Source: Lingula anatina (Eukaryota > Brachiopoda > Lingulata > Lingulida > Lingulidae). Taken from it: a DNA stretch of 64,000 nt. Below the pieces are notes generated by a model, which ran no database searches, was not told where the DNA came from, and saw only the letters and a program-made list of their open reading frames with translations. Numbering within the stretch: position 1 is the first letter of the stretch; each line of letters opens with the position of its first letter. Positions 38,407 to 52,113 of the stretch are shown here, piece after piece. Made by a program: the position numbers and the translations under genes. The stretch is from the NCBI RefSeq assembly GCF_001039355.2, contig NW_019775494.1:131939-195938 (forward strand). Reading direction: 5' to 3'.

Positions 38407-38457
<51 letters not shown>
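38407..38457. repeat. (CT)n microsatellite
   Basis: About 25 CT units, directly preceded by a C14 run and further CT tracts. Confidence 0.95.
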
Positions 38458-38460
<3 letters not shown>

Positions 38461-41400
38461 CGCTCTCTCTCTTCTTTATCCCTTCCCTTCTTACTCTTAC
38501 TTTATTTATATTTCTCCCCTCACTCATTCTATCATTTCTTCTTTGGGTGTGTGTGCGTGGGAGGGGGGGAACGGGAGGTCCAAATCTTTGCCCTGGCCTG
38601 GCCTTACCCAGTGCTTCGCGTGTGTCTCTTTCTTACGTATTGTTTATGTAAATACTGGCATGTCAGGTTTGTAAATCTCTGAAGATGTTACTGGGATGGC
38701 TGCTCCTCAAATATATATTGCGTAATTATGCCAAACTTTATGGAAATCCCTCAAATGATACAAATGTTTGCCCCCTTCTCTTTTAATTAAGTTTAATGAC
38801 ACGTGTGCTCTCCCCTTCTCGGCGTCTTTATACACGGAATGCCATATTTGAAATTCATCATTCAGTTATCTTTTTTTTTTTTCGAAAATTAAATCATAAA
38901 AGTAACTTAACGATATGATTCAAAAAGTTTTAAGATACATCTTATTAATTAAATTCGGTAACATGGGTGTGTTCTTCTCCACGGCGTGTCTTAAAACGTT
39001 ATATTTGATTTTCGAAGACTGTCACTTCAAGATATGTTTTATTTTTTGAGCGCTTAATCTTTATGCTAAATGTAACTAAATTACCAATAAAAATGATGCT
39101 GGAAAAATTATCCATCACTTAGTGTACTCAAACAATCAATTTGCTGTGGTCATTCTTTGCCTTTTACCCGGATGTCAAGTGAAGATGATGAAGAAGCTAA
39201 GTGAACACCTAAAAAAAAATCCTATTTCTCTAGTAAGCAATGTGTGCAGTGGACTATCATGTATTTATCTCTCGCTTTCCCTAATTCCCGTGAGATTTCC
39301 AATCCCTTCATGATTGCATTAGATTCCGTTTTAACGTGCTTAATTGATAAATTCGCCCTACCTCGACTTTTAATTGACTTTTGTTCGACAGCGGTGGAAT
39401 TCCTCCACAGAGCGGATTACAAATGCACGGCGAGTTCACCGAGACCCTAGCTCGTCCTTTTCAAGGCGGACACAACGCTGTTTGTCTTCAGCGCTTCACG
39501 TAACGTCTTTATCGCGCCTACTGCCTCTAAGGGGGATGCTCTGTCAACACACAGGTGAATCTTTATCTCTTTTGTGAAGGCAAGTACTGGGGTGGAACCC
39601 TGGAAGACAAAGTGTAAAGGTACACGTAGATACAGAGACAATGCGATAACAACTTGCAACAAGCTGACTTCTGTGTTGCCTGTTCTCCACACCTTAAGTT
39701 TGCATTGTGCGTAGGCCTACGTGCAACGGTCAGCCGGTGCGAGAAACTGAAGGGCATGTGATGATATGGGAGAAGAGTGTCAGTCTGCTTAATTGTCTAT
39801 CTGTCTGTCTGTCTGTCTGTCTTTCTGACTGGCTGCCTGTCGATCAGCCGCCTGTCGATCAGCCGCCCGTCCGCTTTTCTAGCCGCCTTGCAAGCAACGA
39901 TGGATGAGCACACATCAGTCTGTATGTATGTCCGAGAGTCTGTGTATGTATGTCCGAGAGTCTATGTATGCCCGAATACGTGTGTGCAATCGAACTCAGG
40001 TGATACTCTGCTTTTCTCCAATCGTACACAATCCACCCAACCGCTCCCAACCCTCAAAAATTAATTGATGAATGTGCGCGCATATATGCGTGCATATGTG
40101 TATGTGCACATGCCTGTGTTGGCAGGGGCATATACCCGCTATGTTAGCGCGTGCATGTTTTCGTGCCACTGTGTATGGGGTGCGGGTGAAGCATTGGTGG
40201 TGGTTGTATGCACAGTACTTCCTTTTCGTACTACGCTATTTTATTGAACGTTTATATTGGTGTTTTTCATTACGGACAAACCGTTTCGTAATTTCCTCTA
40301 AGTGAAAATTAACTGATATTATTCTTTTTCTCTTGTGAGAGCAGGATGTATAAAGAATTAGCCAATGCTCGTTCTCTTTCAGTTTAAAAGGAAGAGAGCC
40401 CACAGACTTTAAGATAACATAGTAAAAAAGCCTGCCTTAACTGAATGTAACCGCAAGGCAGCGCATTTAAAAGATTAGAAAAACGGATAATCCAGCCGCG
40501 AAAATAAATGAGAGTAGTGAAATGGCAATTTAAATTTATTTTTTAAAAAAGAAGACAAATAATCAGTCCAATCTACCTCTATACGAACCGTTTAAAGCAA
40601 GTTTAAAACACAACGTATTTACATTTTTGAACGCTAACTTTACCTTCACGAACAATAAAAAATGTTTGAAGAAAGATGCGCTTTTCATAATGCCTTTAAC
40701 AAGTAGATGTCGTCATAGGACAGAGAGCTCGAGCTTATAAGCTGCGCATATGATATTGCGTAAGATGCACTCTGCCCCCCCCCCCCCTATCTCCACGCGA
40801 CCCTGGGTGAAGTGGGCGGGGACGGCATACCTGCACGTTAACGGGGGACGGCCAAGCCTGTTTTTATGAATAGCCAGGGGTCTGTTTCAGTCACCGTGCA
40901 CGCGTTTTGCGGTCGGTCTTTATCGCCTCTTCGCTGTCTCTGCATATCTTTCTTTATAATCCCACCACCCATATCTATCCCCGAATGTCATATTTTCTTT
41001 GTAACTATCGAGGGATTGTTTGTACAACTTTACATCGCGCGTTTTATCAACTCCTTAAGTTTATCAACGCTTCTTGAGTAGCTGGTACTTAAGTGTGTCT
41101 CATGATCCTTTTAAATCTCGGACGCTTATTGCACATCCATTCTCATGCGCCTATTCCACAATACTTTTAATATGCTCCCATATGATCTAGGGGATAATTT
41201 CGTTTCTTATTGTCCTCTCCACAAACAATAAACCGTGGCTGTATAGCCAAGGAGTCCTCGAGAGTTTTGATAATAAAATTGAACCCTGAATCAAGAGCAA
41301 TTAAGGCTGCTGAGCGTGAGAGTCTATTCCATTTTGTCCAGGCCATTGAATTCGACAATCTATGATACAGTTTTACGGACAAATCCAACAATTACGAATG

Positions 41401-41675
41401 CCACCATTGTTTATCAGATGCTCTTGCCATGAAAAAAATAATTATCTATCAAATCTAAAATGCCAACTACTTAACTGACGTATATATTTCATACTACATG
41501 GCACTGCGAATCTTCATACAGAAGCTTAAAATGCTTAGTGCAAATTGAACAGAAATGGTCAACGTGAACATAATCTCGATGATTTGGCAAATCGTCTAAA
41601 GGACCACTTATGTGTTATTCATTATTATAAAAATACCTCAATTTTTGCTGATTCAGTTCTTATACGGCTGGTACA

Positions 41676-41681
<6 letters not shown>

Positions 41682-41758
<77 letters not shown>
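41682..41758. repeat. compound (TG)n(GA)n microsatellite
   Basis: About 23 TG units pass directly into about 16 GA units on the plus strand. Confidence 0.95.
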
Positions 41759-41760
<2 letters not shown>

Positions 41761-42639
41761 CGAAGTGGGGACAAAACAATGACAATGGTTTCTTGTTCGC
41801 CAGAGAGAGAGGGAGAGAGAGATTACTATTGTTAGAAAATCTCATATGCTCAATCCTTTATGCAGGCTCACGGAACTTGGCATCATTATGTAATCGAAAC
41901 GTATTATTGATACTTTCCGCACATAAATTGTTATATATATATATATATTTCGTCGAGAGGGGAAGAGAAATAGTGGCCCTTGTGACTTCGTAACACGTTT
42001 GCACTTGGATGTGGTCGCCCTCCACTCTTAAATTTCAACATTTCCTAATAATCTACAAGGAGGACTAAATTAAAAATCGTTTCCTCTACAGATTGATAAA
42101 CTTCAAAAATATCTCCAGCTTCCTCTCCTATTTTCCCGTTCAATATAGTATAAAATACACGTACGTGAAAGAAATCCCACACCACTCACACACTCACAGC
42201 TTAACAAATTCCCTTCTCTAACTTACACATTTACACGAAAACATATACCTATGGCCACATAAAGGATGATAAATTATATAAACTTATCATCAATTGTTTG
42301 CTGATAAATTATCAATAAGATAAGTCTCAAAAGCCGGCTTCTGCCCTCACAGCCAAAATAAAACTGAAGATTTCAACCACGTTTTGTTTTGAAGTTCAAT
42401 GTAAGTATGAAGTCTGTAGAGTGAGGTCCCAGGGGGGTTGTCCAACCTTACATCAGTATGGGCCCACACACACCATAGACGTTTCACATGCCTGAGAATG
42501 TGCTCATACATATTATAACATTTAAGATGAGTTTTCAGGCACACGCTTACGTTCGAGCACACTGGAATATTGTCTGGGGAACGAAGTAAAGAATATCGTT
42601 CTAACGTATGGCCAACATATTGCCCCACGCTCGTGAGCT

Positions 42640-42728
42640 CATACACACACGCGCGCGCGCGCAAACACACATACACACACACACACACACACAACGACAC
42701 AAACACAATCACACACAAACACACAAGT
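42640..42728. repeat. (CA)n compound microsatellite
   Basis: CA array with an embedded (CG) block near 42651-42661 and ACACAA interruptions. Confidence 0.92.
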
Positions 42729-43362
42729 ACACGCACAGACACGAGGAGAAAAAATCAAACACAGAGGGAGATAAAGGGACATACATGAACACGCACGCAC
42801 ACACGTACGCACACAAACCCCACATGCAAAAATCATACAGGCAAAGACATTGGCAATTAAAGGCACAGATCCATATCATAGTAAAACACAAGCGTAATAA
42901 ATGAGTCAAAAATAAATTAAACAATAGCATTTTAATCGTGAAAGTGAAGCGATAACTGATAAAAAGAACATATTTATATTGTCAGATCAAACTGTACTAT
43001 AGGAATAAAAACAATATATCACAGAGGAAGTTATGAAGTTTAAAAAAATCAAATTATATTAATCAGTAGGTATCAGCATAGGAAATCACTCATGTGATTT
43101 ACAAAGATGATAAGGTTGGAGTTTCTTCCTGTCAATATTTATGTGTACTTTACCAAAATACAAATCAATATGAAACAATGTTGATGAAAAAACAGATTTT
43201 ACAAGAATTACCAATCTACATCACATACTTCTAGCATTTCCCTCCCTACTTCCCAACAAAATTCATTTTTACGTTATGTGCACACAAAACTTAAAATTGC
43301 AATTCGAACTAAGGTGTATTAAATTAGATGGCGGAGATATCTTCTTTCTGAAATACGCACAC

Positions 43363-43366
<4 letters not shown>

Positions 43367-43403
<37 letters not shown>
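43367..43403. repeat. (GA)n microsatellite
   Basis: About 18 AG dinucleotides. Confidence 0.94.
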
Positions 43404-43404
<1 letters not shown>

Positions 43405-43663
43405 GCACACATACACACGCGTTCTGGCACACGCACACGTGCATACATGCGTGTGGTTTAGAAAGGTTAATTCAAATCCATTATCCCCAGCATTGACCTT
43501 CGATAGGACACGAGTCGTTGTTCACAATAACGTATGTCCTGTGACAGCAAGCCGTGCTGGTGTTATAAGTGATGAGTCGCGTACTCACGGCTTAGGATTT
43601 TAGTCCAACCACTTTCAACGCCCTGATTATACAACACGTACACGAGATAAAGTCTATTATTTG

Positions 43664-43666
<3 letters not shown>

Positions 43667-43701
<35 letters not shown>
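43667..43701. repeat. (GA)n microsatellite
   Basis: About 17 AG dinucleotides, 260 bp from the previous GA array and in the same orientation. Confidence 0.94.
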
Positions 43702-43703
<2 letters not shown>

Positions 43704-45418
43704 GAAAAGAAAGGCAAGAGAGCAAGCCTATCAATTGCAAATTCAATCAACGAACGATTCGCATGGAATGCAATATTTTCATTATAAAGATATCAAAATT
43801 CCTTGTCAATCATTGAGAGATAAGTTCGCCAGCAGTCCTCATATTCCATGTACACAACACGGTATTTTAGCTAACAGAATAGTTGACAATACCTGGATCA
43901 CTTGTGTGACATTGAGACAAGTATCCGCAGTAATCTGACATGTGAAACATGATCTGCAGCTCCGTTTATTTTCTTCTGCAGTGTGTTAGTGATACGGACC
44001 GTTAAAGATAAAAATCAGACTAAAATGCACTACAATGAGCCATTACCTTGTTAAATGGGGATTTGAAACACAGAGAATTAATCAATTAAATTAAAATAAA
44101 ACTTTGAGCAGGCGGACACAACTATAAGATAAGATATACTGGCTCTAAAAGTTTTTTTTTCATTATATCCTCGAAAAATGCCTCAAGCCGCAAAGAATTC
44201 ACAAATGGATATCGTAGTAAGATAATGGCCGGATGATAACAGGACTAAGTTTAATTTGGCAAATAATAACGATGGAGGGGGATTAATGTTTGGACTTCAT
44301 CCGCTGCACTTTGCACGGTACTTCAAGTGAAAGTGGCTGTCAGGAAGGTGAGACAATTACTTTGTCGAATGTTTTCAATTTAGGAGTGTGGTTTAGAACT
44401 CGCACTGTGTTACAGCGCCGTGGAACCTATTGTCCTTATTTCGCGCTGCTCCCTTTCACTATAAATGGGGATAATTTAAGGAAAACCACAGATGCAGATG
44501 GAAGTTACAGTGGAGAACCCACGCACAAAAAAAATCACCAGACTCTCCCTGTATTTGCATCACAAATTATATTAATCTTTTTAAGTAATGTCAAATTGAT
44601 TTGAAGCAAGCTTAACGTCGCTAGACAAGTGCAGATAAAGAGAAAATATCTGAACACTTCATTTCTGCAGTCGTTTTTTCACAATTCCCTTGGATAATGA
44701 TAGGAAATGTACGTGAAAGTTCGCATCGTGGTTATATCTTTGATTAGTTTTGTGCACTCCATGATTTGTGCCATTGCCGTGTATTACTTACAACTACAAC
44801 AAAATGAAAAAAAGTCTCAAAAGTCTAGAAGCGGCAGGATTGTATTACGGAACCCTGCATGCTTTCGACTGTTTTTATAGTGAAACGTCTGCAAGTATGA
44901 TAACCATTGCGTCAAACGATAATTTAAAGCCGTACAATGCGCGTTTGACTTTTCATGTAGCAAAATAATGCTGAAAATTCCAGCGATTTATCACCAACGT
45001 ATACCCAATTCAAAACCGTTGAAATAATTACTATCTATAAATCCGTTTTAGAGCTGTTGATTTTTAACATACCGCCACGAGAGAGATTCACCAATTCCAG
45101 TGTTCATTACTAGAAAACTCAAAAGTCGATATATAAATCGTAATTTTGTCAACGGCTTTGAGATGACGTGCCTTGGTGACAAGGTAAAAGAGTTGAAATT
45201 TTAAGGGGATTTCAATATTTGCTAAACAAAAGTTAAGTGCTCAATTATGCGACTTAAACCCATGCCGAAGTAAGCACGTGCAAGCCTCCAGTTCCCAGAA
45301 AGTTTGTTACAATCCATTCATTGAGCCAGAGATTTATGCTTTAAATCGAATCAATAACAGTCTTAATCGTATGCACTGTTTCAAAAGCTCTTATTGCGAA
45401 TATGCAGCAATTTTTTCC

Positions 45419-46783
45419 TCACGTCGCAGTTACCGTAGATGAAGGTACATCGTAGCCTTGTCTTCTACAACAACAGCAAATAGAATACGAAATACCACGC
45501 CTGAATTTTGATATGAAAACAACATAAAAAGGCGTTGCTATGGCAACCTGGAAATAGGAGCACCACGTTGCTATAGTGATGAATGTCAGTGGGGGCGTCT
45601 GATTGGCGTCGATCATGTACCAAAAGAAAAGCACCAGGTAGGGCATCCACAGGATGACGAAAAAGACAGTGACGCAGAGAAAAGCACGTGTTATCTGATC
45701 GGTCTGTTTCGAAGAAGAGCTTCGTGTGCTGCTGGCGGGGGTCGTCGCTGATCCTCCACTCCCCTGGTTCCCCGCTGTCGGCTGGGAAGGCGCAGGCTGG
45801 GAAAGCTGCGCCTGGATTGCGGTAGCGGCGCCCACCGCAACGGTCGGCTGCGTCACCGCCAAGAGCTGCCTGTGCATCAACTGCGCACCGGGGTGGATAA
45901 AATTCCACGTTGTGCTTCTCGCAGGGGCGCCGGCCCCTGTTTCCACTGGACGCATCCTTCGGCGTCTCCTAAGGTAGGTGAAAATTCCCACATAAACGCA
46001 AACAGTTATTATCACCACGACGATAAAAATTAAGGCGTAACCGAGAGTGTTGTTTGAGATGTAATAGCCATGTTCGTACGTGCATTGGGACTCGAGGGGG
46101 TAATACCTATAACTGCCTAGCCCCAGGGCCGGCAAGAGGGCCATGAATAGGGCCAGGATCCATCCGCTGAGGGCTATAGCCAGGCTAGTAGTCCCTTGTA
46201 TCTTTCTGTAGAAGTCGTAGTGGATATTACCGAAATGCCTGTCCAAAGCCATGGTGAATATGGAGAAGAGAGCCGAGAAAACGCACAGGGCGTTGAAGCC
46301 GGCGAGGATTCGGCAGCCACTCTGGCCGCGAAGCCAGTACGTCCGCTGCATCACTGTGGCCAAGACGAAAGGCAGACAGACGGCGCTTCGGATCAAATCC
46401 GCCATCGCCAGACTGAGCATGCAGTAGTAAGGCGGCCGGTGTAGTCGACGGTCCTTGCTGATCACGAAAACAACCAGAAAATTCCCCGCTACGGCAGTGA
46501 CGATGATGATGCCTAAAGTGACGCATTTCAGTATGTGCAATACCGAGTAATATTCCATCAACTCTGGCGTCCCCCCTTCCCCGTAGCGGTAAGGGGCAGA
46601 CATGTTTTCCAGTCTAGCCAAGTCTTCGATCAATTTCCCCTTAATGTTTAGGTTAGGCCGTATGATCAACATGTGATTCTCTGGAAAGAGTGCCGATTTA
46701 TTCAAATACTGCAATAAGATTGCTCGTCCATTAAGGGATATACAGCCGAGATATGACTCTGATTTCTCTCCAGTAATGATCAC
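45419..46783 (-). CDS. rhodopsin-class orphan GPCR, SREB family (GPR27/85/173-like)
   Basis: Seven-transmembrane receptor of the plasma membrane, 454 residues, no intron. Landmarks: GN at 100-101 (TM1), LAMAD with Asp129 (TM2), RSAVCLPFVLA (131-142), Cys157 pairing with Cys234, Trp208 (TM4), QCTYEH and the sequon Asn-Asn-Thr (244-246) before TM5, basic patch RRRRRMRPV (272-280), TWNF-HPGA (292-300), a long Ala/Gln/Ser-rich third loop (~301-359), LWMPY with Pro381 (TM6) and a CCCC palmitoylation-type cluster (436-439). IRSAVC-PFVLA, QC-EH-Y-NTLG and M-PV---W-F--PGA are shared with vertebrate SREB receptors as I know them. Oddities: DRH for DRY at 181-183 and TPFY in place of NPxxY. Start uncertain: Met1, Met38 or Met61 (AAAACATG context) precede TM1; Met61 would give the shorter N-terminus more typical of SREBs. 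Confidence 0.88.
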   Translation of the reverse strand: MIITGEKSESYLGCISLNGRAILLQYLNKSALFPENHMLIIRPNLNIKGKLIEDLARLENMSAPYRYGEGGTPELMEYYSVLHILKCVTLGIIIVTAVAGNFLVVFVISKDRRLHRPPYYCMLSLAMADLIRSAVCLPFVLATVMQRTYWLRGQSGCRILAGFNALCVFSALFSIFTMALDRHFGNIHYDFYRKIQGTTSLAIALSGWILALFMALLPALGLGSYRYYPLESQCTYEHGYYISNNTLGYALIFIVVVIITVCVYVGIFTYLRRRRRMRPVETGAGAPARSTTWNFIHPGAQLMHRQLLAVTQPTVAVGAATAIQAQLSQPAPSQPTAGNQGSGGSATTPASSTRSSSSKQTDQITRAFLCVTVFFVILWMPYLVLFFWYMIDANQTPPLTFITIATWCSYFQVAIATPFYVVFISKFRRGISYSICCCCRRQGYDVPSSTVTAT

Positions 46784-49700
46784 TGGAAAGAGTAACGTTT
46801 CATTAAATTGCTGCTGTTGATGTCCTCCATAAATTGACGGGAAGCCTGAAATGTTCGGATTCCTCTTCTGACGGCCTGTCGGTCTTGTTACTTATACGAC
46901 AGAGATAATGAAGAAAATGACCGGTTTCCTAGTGTCTCGCAAGCACTTAAACATGCGCTCTGAATCCTGTGTCTCTCTTAGAGATGATTAGTCAAAGCGC
47001 GTTGCCATGGATATATCCCTGTACACCGATGTCAATTAGAAAAGATTACGGTGCAGATAAGAAAGGGATATGAAAATGTCATGAAATTCCTCTCTGCGTG
47101 TGACATACAAAATGGACGACGCCCTTCTTCTTTTGGTTCACAAAAGTCCTCTTAAATGTCCGATTCCTGAATTATAAATCAGACAGTAACCAGAGGTTAG
47201 CGTACCGTAATGAGAATATGTTTAGCCGTGTCCATGTCTCAATATCGATTGAAATACTGTCTCTATCTCTCTCTTCCCTGTATAATTAGTATTCTTTGTC
47301 TAGTTTGTCCATTTTCAAGAATACTGGCCTAGATTCTGCCACTGGATTTCCCAGAAACGAAGCATAGTTATTCATCCTGTTTGTTCGTGTACCTAGGAAA
47401 TACCAGATTTAATCAAACCACTTAATTTTTCCTGTTAAAAGATCACTAATTGTTGCCTACTCTGTTCAATCTACTTGAATAACATCATACTTTCAATTTT
47501 AAAAAATCTCTCGTATTTGATCGAAATTCGGGGAGTGGTTACCATTATCTTGAATTCCAAACTCTGTATATTGTGCAAACTGTGGGACAGCTACAGCAAC
47601 TAGCACTCGATCACGATTTAGTATGTCTTGTCTGTTTTCATTAAATGCCTCTCAGTTAACTGAATAATTACTTATTCCTGTAAAAATATTGCAATCATTT
47701 CCAAATCTGGTCACCAGATATATCAAACTTATTTCACTGCTACGTACTTGATCGTTTTCTGTCCCGTCCGCCTCTTTACATATAAGGCTATCGTATTGTG
47801 GATAATATGATTCTAAATGACACCTAGCCTGTTTCCTCGAATATCACTCGTTATGAATTTCTCTTATTGAATTTTCGTGTTGTAAGGGAGTATTCAGCTC
47901 CTTCGGCAAAGCGCTGACCAAGATAAGCCAATTACCGTCACCGACACATTTGAAGGAGCTGACGTCAAAAAGATTTCAATGCCCGCTGCTCACTGTATGC
48001 TTTGCAGAGAAAACTCACCTGCCTATAACAGAATCTAATTATGGTCAGCGATCACTAGGACGTCATCACTGTGTAATATTGTTTCTTTGTCCTTTTAACT
48101 CTCATGTGTTTTTCTCAAATGTAACCACACCTTGGTACATACTGTAATCGAATGTAAAAACGTGTAGGCCTATGATTCAGCCAGGCTGCGCCAAAGTTCG
48201 TTGCAAAGATGTTGGAGCTTAGTCCAGTTATTCTAGACCAAACAACGACCGAAGATCCATCTGCTTGAACCATCCACGCATGCAGTTTTCACTGTTACAT
48301 ATACATGTAGATATTGTTTCTCAGTCTGTGTTAACTGCACTCATTCCTTGGCCACAGCTGTCAATGTGTCTCTCCCTAAAGCATTATACACATTGCAAAG
48401 TGGATTGGTCCGTCTTTGTTGTGCGCTTACGTACACAAGTCAATTATTCCGCCGATAAAGATCGCTCTTTCTCTCTTTTTCCTTCACTCCGTGCTTGTTA
48501 TTATAATCCTCATGTCCTCGCAGAAATCGATGATCGACATAGGTTGGGTAATATCATGCACGAATACTTGCTTTGCGCATAACAATAAAGATCGCCGCAG
48601 CGTTCATTTTGTTCTAGTCCAGCTGTTGTTTTCAGTCATTATTTGTAATGACGCTGATCTCTTCTGCTGCAAAGTAGGCTTACATGTGCTTTTCGTGTCA
48701 TTTCTCTCTTCTTCGCTCTCTCTCTTACTCTCTATCTCCCTCGGACTGCCTTGACTAGAATTTTTTACAATTATAGGCTGCACATTACATGGGGCGTCGT
48801 TCTGCCCACTGTTTGATTCATTCATAGCATCTGATAAATTTAAGACATCTATAAGTAGATATCTCGCCAGGAGCCTTCTATATGTAAAGACATCCTGTGT
48901 TGTCGTCTATTCTAATTTTTTCTATCATCATGGTTTTTCCACCTAATTCCCTATCCTTATGCATAAAACATTCTCTAGCGAAGCTCTTACTGTATATATA
49001 ATATACAAAAGCGTAGTAATTGGCTTCTAGTCGACGCCGTGGTTGCTAAGGACTTCCCTGCCTGAGATTCTATTGCTAGGCATTTTCAACATGTAACAGA
49101 TGAGCGCTGAAAATGCATGTATACCTGCGCCGTAAATAAATCATGAACTATCCCCGAGAATTTCGCCACCTTTCCATCGTCATACCGCTGTGAAACAGTT
49201 GACTCATGACTTATTTAGATTTCTCATGTGAGAGCATCGTGTCCATCAAGAGCTGAGAGGGCTTTTTTTTTAATATAGCAATCACAAAGCTTGGTTTCAA
49301 TGCACGTCGTTATACCATAGCTCACCGTGATATGCGGACTTAAACCCGATGCCCCATCGATCGAAAGCCGAAGCAAAAATCGATAGTTTTCACATGGATA
49401 TTAAGCTGCTGCTGCTGCACTTGCGGCGAATTTTGAAGTGTCATCGTATTGATTTTGTGTTGTTTTGACATAAAACAATGCGACTTTAGTGTTACTGAAG
49501 GGCTTTATCTTTGAGACGTGGGGAAAACACTGTATTCTGGTCACATAACCGAACACGTTTTTTTTTAATGTTCCGTTTTTAATGTTCAATGATTATCGCT
49601 TGTCAATAAAATATAAAAATACAGCCGTATTTAGGAATTTGCTAGATATGTGTTGTTGAGGGGGGGGCACAAGAAAAAACATCAATCTGTCTTTTCTCGG

Positions 49701-49947
49701 CAAGTATAAAATGGTCGACGCTGACTACATGCAAAGCACAGGGATTAAAAGACTAAAAATTGGTTTAAAAAATATTTTTCAGCCATTATGCTTCTTATAC
49801 TGTTTTGGGGGAGGAAGAAGAAGAAAAGTGCCATCTGCCAGGGCCACAGATTGATTTAGACTCGATATAAACAGACATGTCCAGGGTTAATCCATGGCCC
49901 ATGTCCCCACTGTGGAGAAAAGTGCACATAATTAATCTGTGACCGTG

Positions 49948-50007
<60 letters not shown>

Positions 50008-52113
50008 GCGTACTTCTGAAGCTAAGGGGAGGGTCTGGGGAAGAACTGTGCCGTGACTAATACCCGGATGCAGGGTCCATTGTACTTTTATCGCAGTTTC
50101 CTCTATTCCCATGTAAATCTTCAAATGAAATTACATTTGATTGATTATGTCTGCGTAAATATTGCATTTATTTCAGGCTCCATTACAGGAAAAGGATGAT
50201 AATTGACTTTCCGCACGGAAACGCAAGTAGCATCCTCACTGTGGGTGAAAGGATTTCCGATAAAAACTGACTTTTAAGTCTGCTGAATCTTAATTATTTG
50301 TATTTCATGTACTCGAAGCCGTTCAAGGAAAATTGCTTGGAAATTACTGTGAAAGTAACGCGGGTTGCCATCTCCATGGTAACCATCAGGATGACTTCAA
50401 CATTAAAAAATAGACAAGTACAACAAGGAATGATGGTAATAGCTCAGTAGGATACTAGATAGGAATAGTTTTCCAACACAATGACTTTTAAAGACATGAA
50501 ATAATAAAACCCTTTTTAGTATAACCCTGGATTTACCTTTCTTCTTGTCAATATTTGTATGAATTATATGCGCAAAAAAAAAGATAATTAACAAGATTAT
50601 CATAGAATGAAACTGATATTTGTATTCTTCGGGAAACAAAGCATCGAAGGCATAGCTTCGGTGTAGAGGGTTGCTATAACTTAGATCAGACAAAAAAATG
50701 CGCATCAAACAAGGCAGTAATCCGCCAATGCGTTCACAAGCAATTAACAATTTGTAATTGTGCAGGTTATCCCGCAGCTTTAACTGCGTTTACTTGGTAT
50801 GAATACGTGCGCAGGTGTATTTGACTCACCAGAAAGCGACGCAGATTAAGAGAGATTAATATCGTATTTGAATAGCATTCCTGCTATTATATTAAATCAC
50901 GCTACCATCAATATATCACTGATTATACAAAGCTAAGAAACTTGGCAATTTCGTCGTTTTGGCTTTGTTACGGTATTCGTTTCCCACCTTACTCTCCTAA
51001 CCTCTTTTATCAATTAAATTTTTCTTTGTTTAATGCATTTGCGTTTCACAAAATGCGGCTTAAACGCACAGCTATCGCAATGATGCATTGGCATGTATGT
51101 ACCGGTATTAACCTAGTGGTTTGCGAACGCAAAATAACTATCTATTGAGATGGGCCGTATACATCAATACGCATTCTCCATTGGAAAACGATCTTGTTAG
51201 TAAATGAGCAGGTTCCGAACTAACATTCGGATGGTCGTTACAGGTAGCTTCGCTACTACATGTAATATTTTTCTGCGCATATTTATGCTTGTTATTGCAC
51301 TATTTACAATTAAACGTAGACATTTTAAAAGTAGAAATATTGAACAGTAGATGTTTGATCGTGTAACATGGTGATATATTGGACCAAACGTTGCGATGAC
51401 TGCACGAATACATGTTTATTTACACAAAGTTGAAAGAAACAAAATAATATGGGTGAGAAAATACTAGCACATGGTAGGTATAAAGATCAACGTAGAAGTT
51501 CGATACCATGTATTAAAACTACACTGAACATCTTGTATCAAAAGTTTTATCGTAACATGGAAACTTTCGAAAATTGGCACATTTTCATCAAAACACGCAA
51601 ACATCCATACGGTCAATGCAACCAAATCCAAACCCAATCTTTCTCCCAAAGGGCAATTAAACAACCTCGAACTTAATATGCAATACGTTGTGTATCCGTC
51701 AACATATTTCCCCTTCCAACATGCACTAATACAGAAACACACTTAACAATAATTCACCATATTCCTTTCACCAGCACAGCAACACAAATCCTCACATACC
51801 CTGCTTAAGTAAAAGAACCATTCAAATTGTATGAAAATAGAAATAAGTAAAATGCCACACACTGGGAAGTAAGTTTCTTTTACATTACATACATATAGTT
51901 GGGCACAAGACATCCCTGACCCGACGGCAAGAAAAACGTGCCACAAACACGAGCAGCATAAACAGAAAACTGATTGTCTTTGAAATGCTTAATTGATTCC
52001 ACAAAAAACGAGGTGGATTAAGACCCGTTGGACAAAAAAACTCCAAACTGTTGAGTCTCACGTCAAATGCCCTCTGAAATGATATGCCCAAAACGCCATA
52101 CCAACTTTACAAA
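46784..52113. other. intergenic, no recognisable gene
   Basis: AT-rich DNA between two minus-strand genes. It holds a GA microsatellite (49950-50004) and a G7 run near 49661. The first ~200 bp would be the 5' UTR/promoter of the receptor. Plus-strand TTTATT at 51415-51420 (minus AATAAA) is a candidate poly(A) signal for the ITIH gene, about 700 bp past its stop. Confidence 0.45.
49950..50004. repeat. (GA)n microsatellite
   Basis: About 27 uninterrupted GA units. Confidence 0.95.

Larger units (their letters stand above)
37737..45418. other. intergenic, no recognisable gene
   Basis: Contains poly-C (38383-38396, 40775-40787), (CT)n (38407-38457), a (CTGT)n block (39797-39822) followed by a duplicated GCCTGTCGATCAGCC, (TG)n(GA)n at 41682-41758, a CA array (42640-42728) and two (GA)n arrays (43367-43403, 43667-43701). 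No exon, tRNA or mobile-element protein was recognised. Confidence 0.5.

Noticed and set aside
45465-45908. 147-codon frame on the minus strand overlapping the receptor
   Set aside because: Shadow frame of the SREB-like gene; composition reflects its GC-rich third-loop coding.
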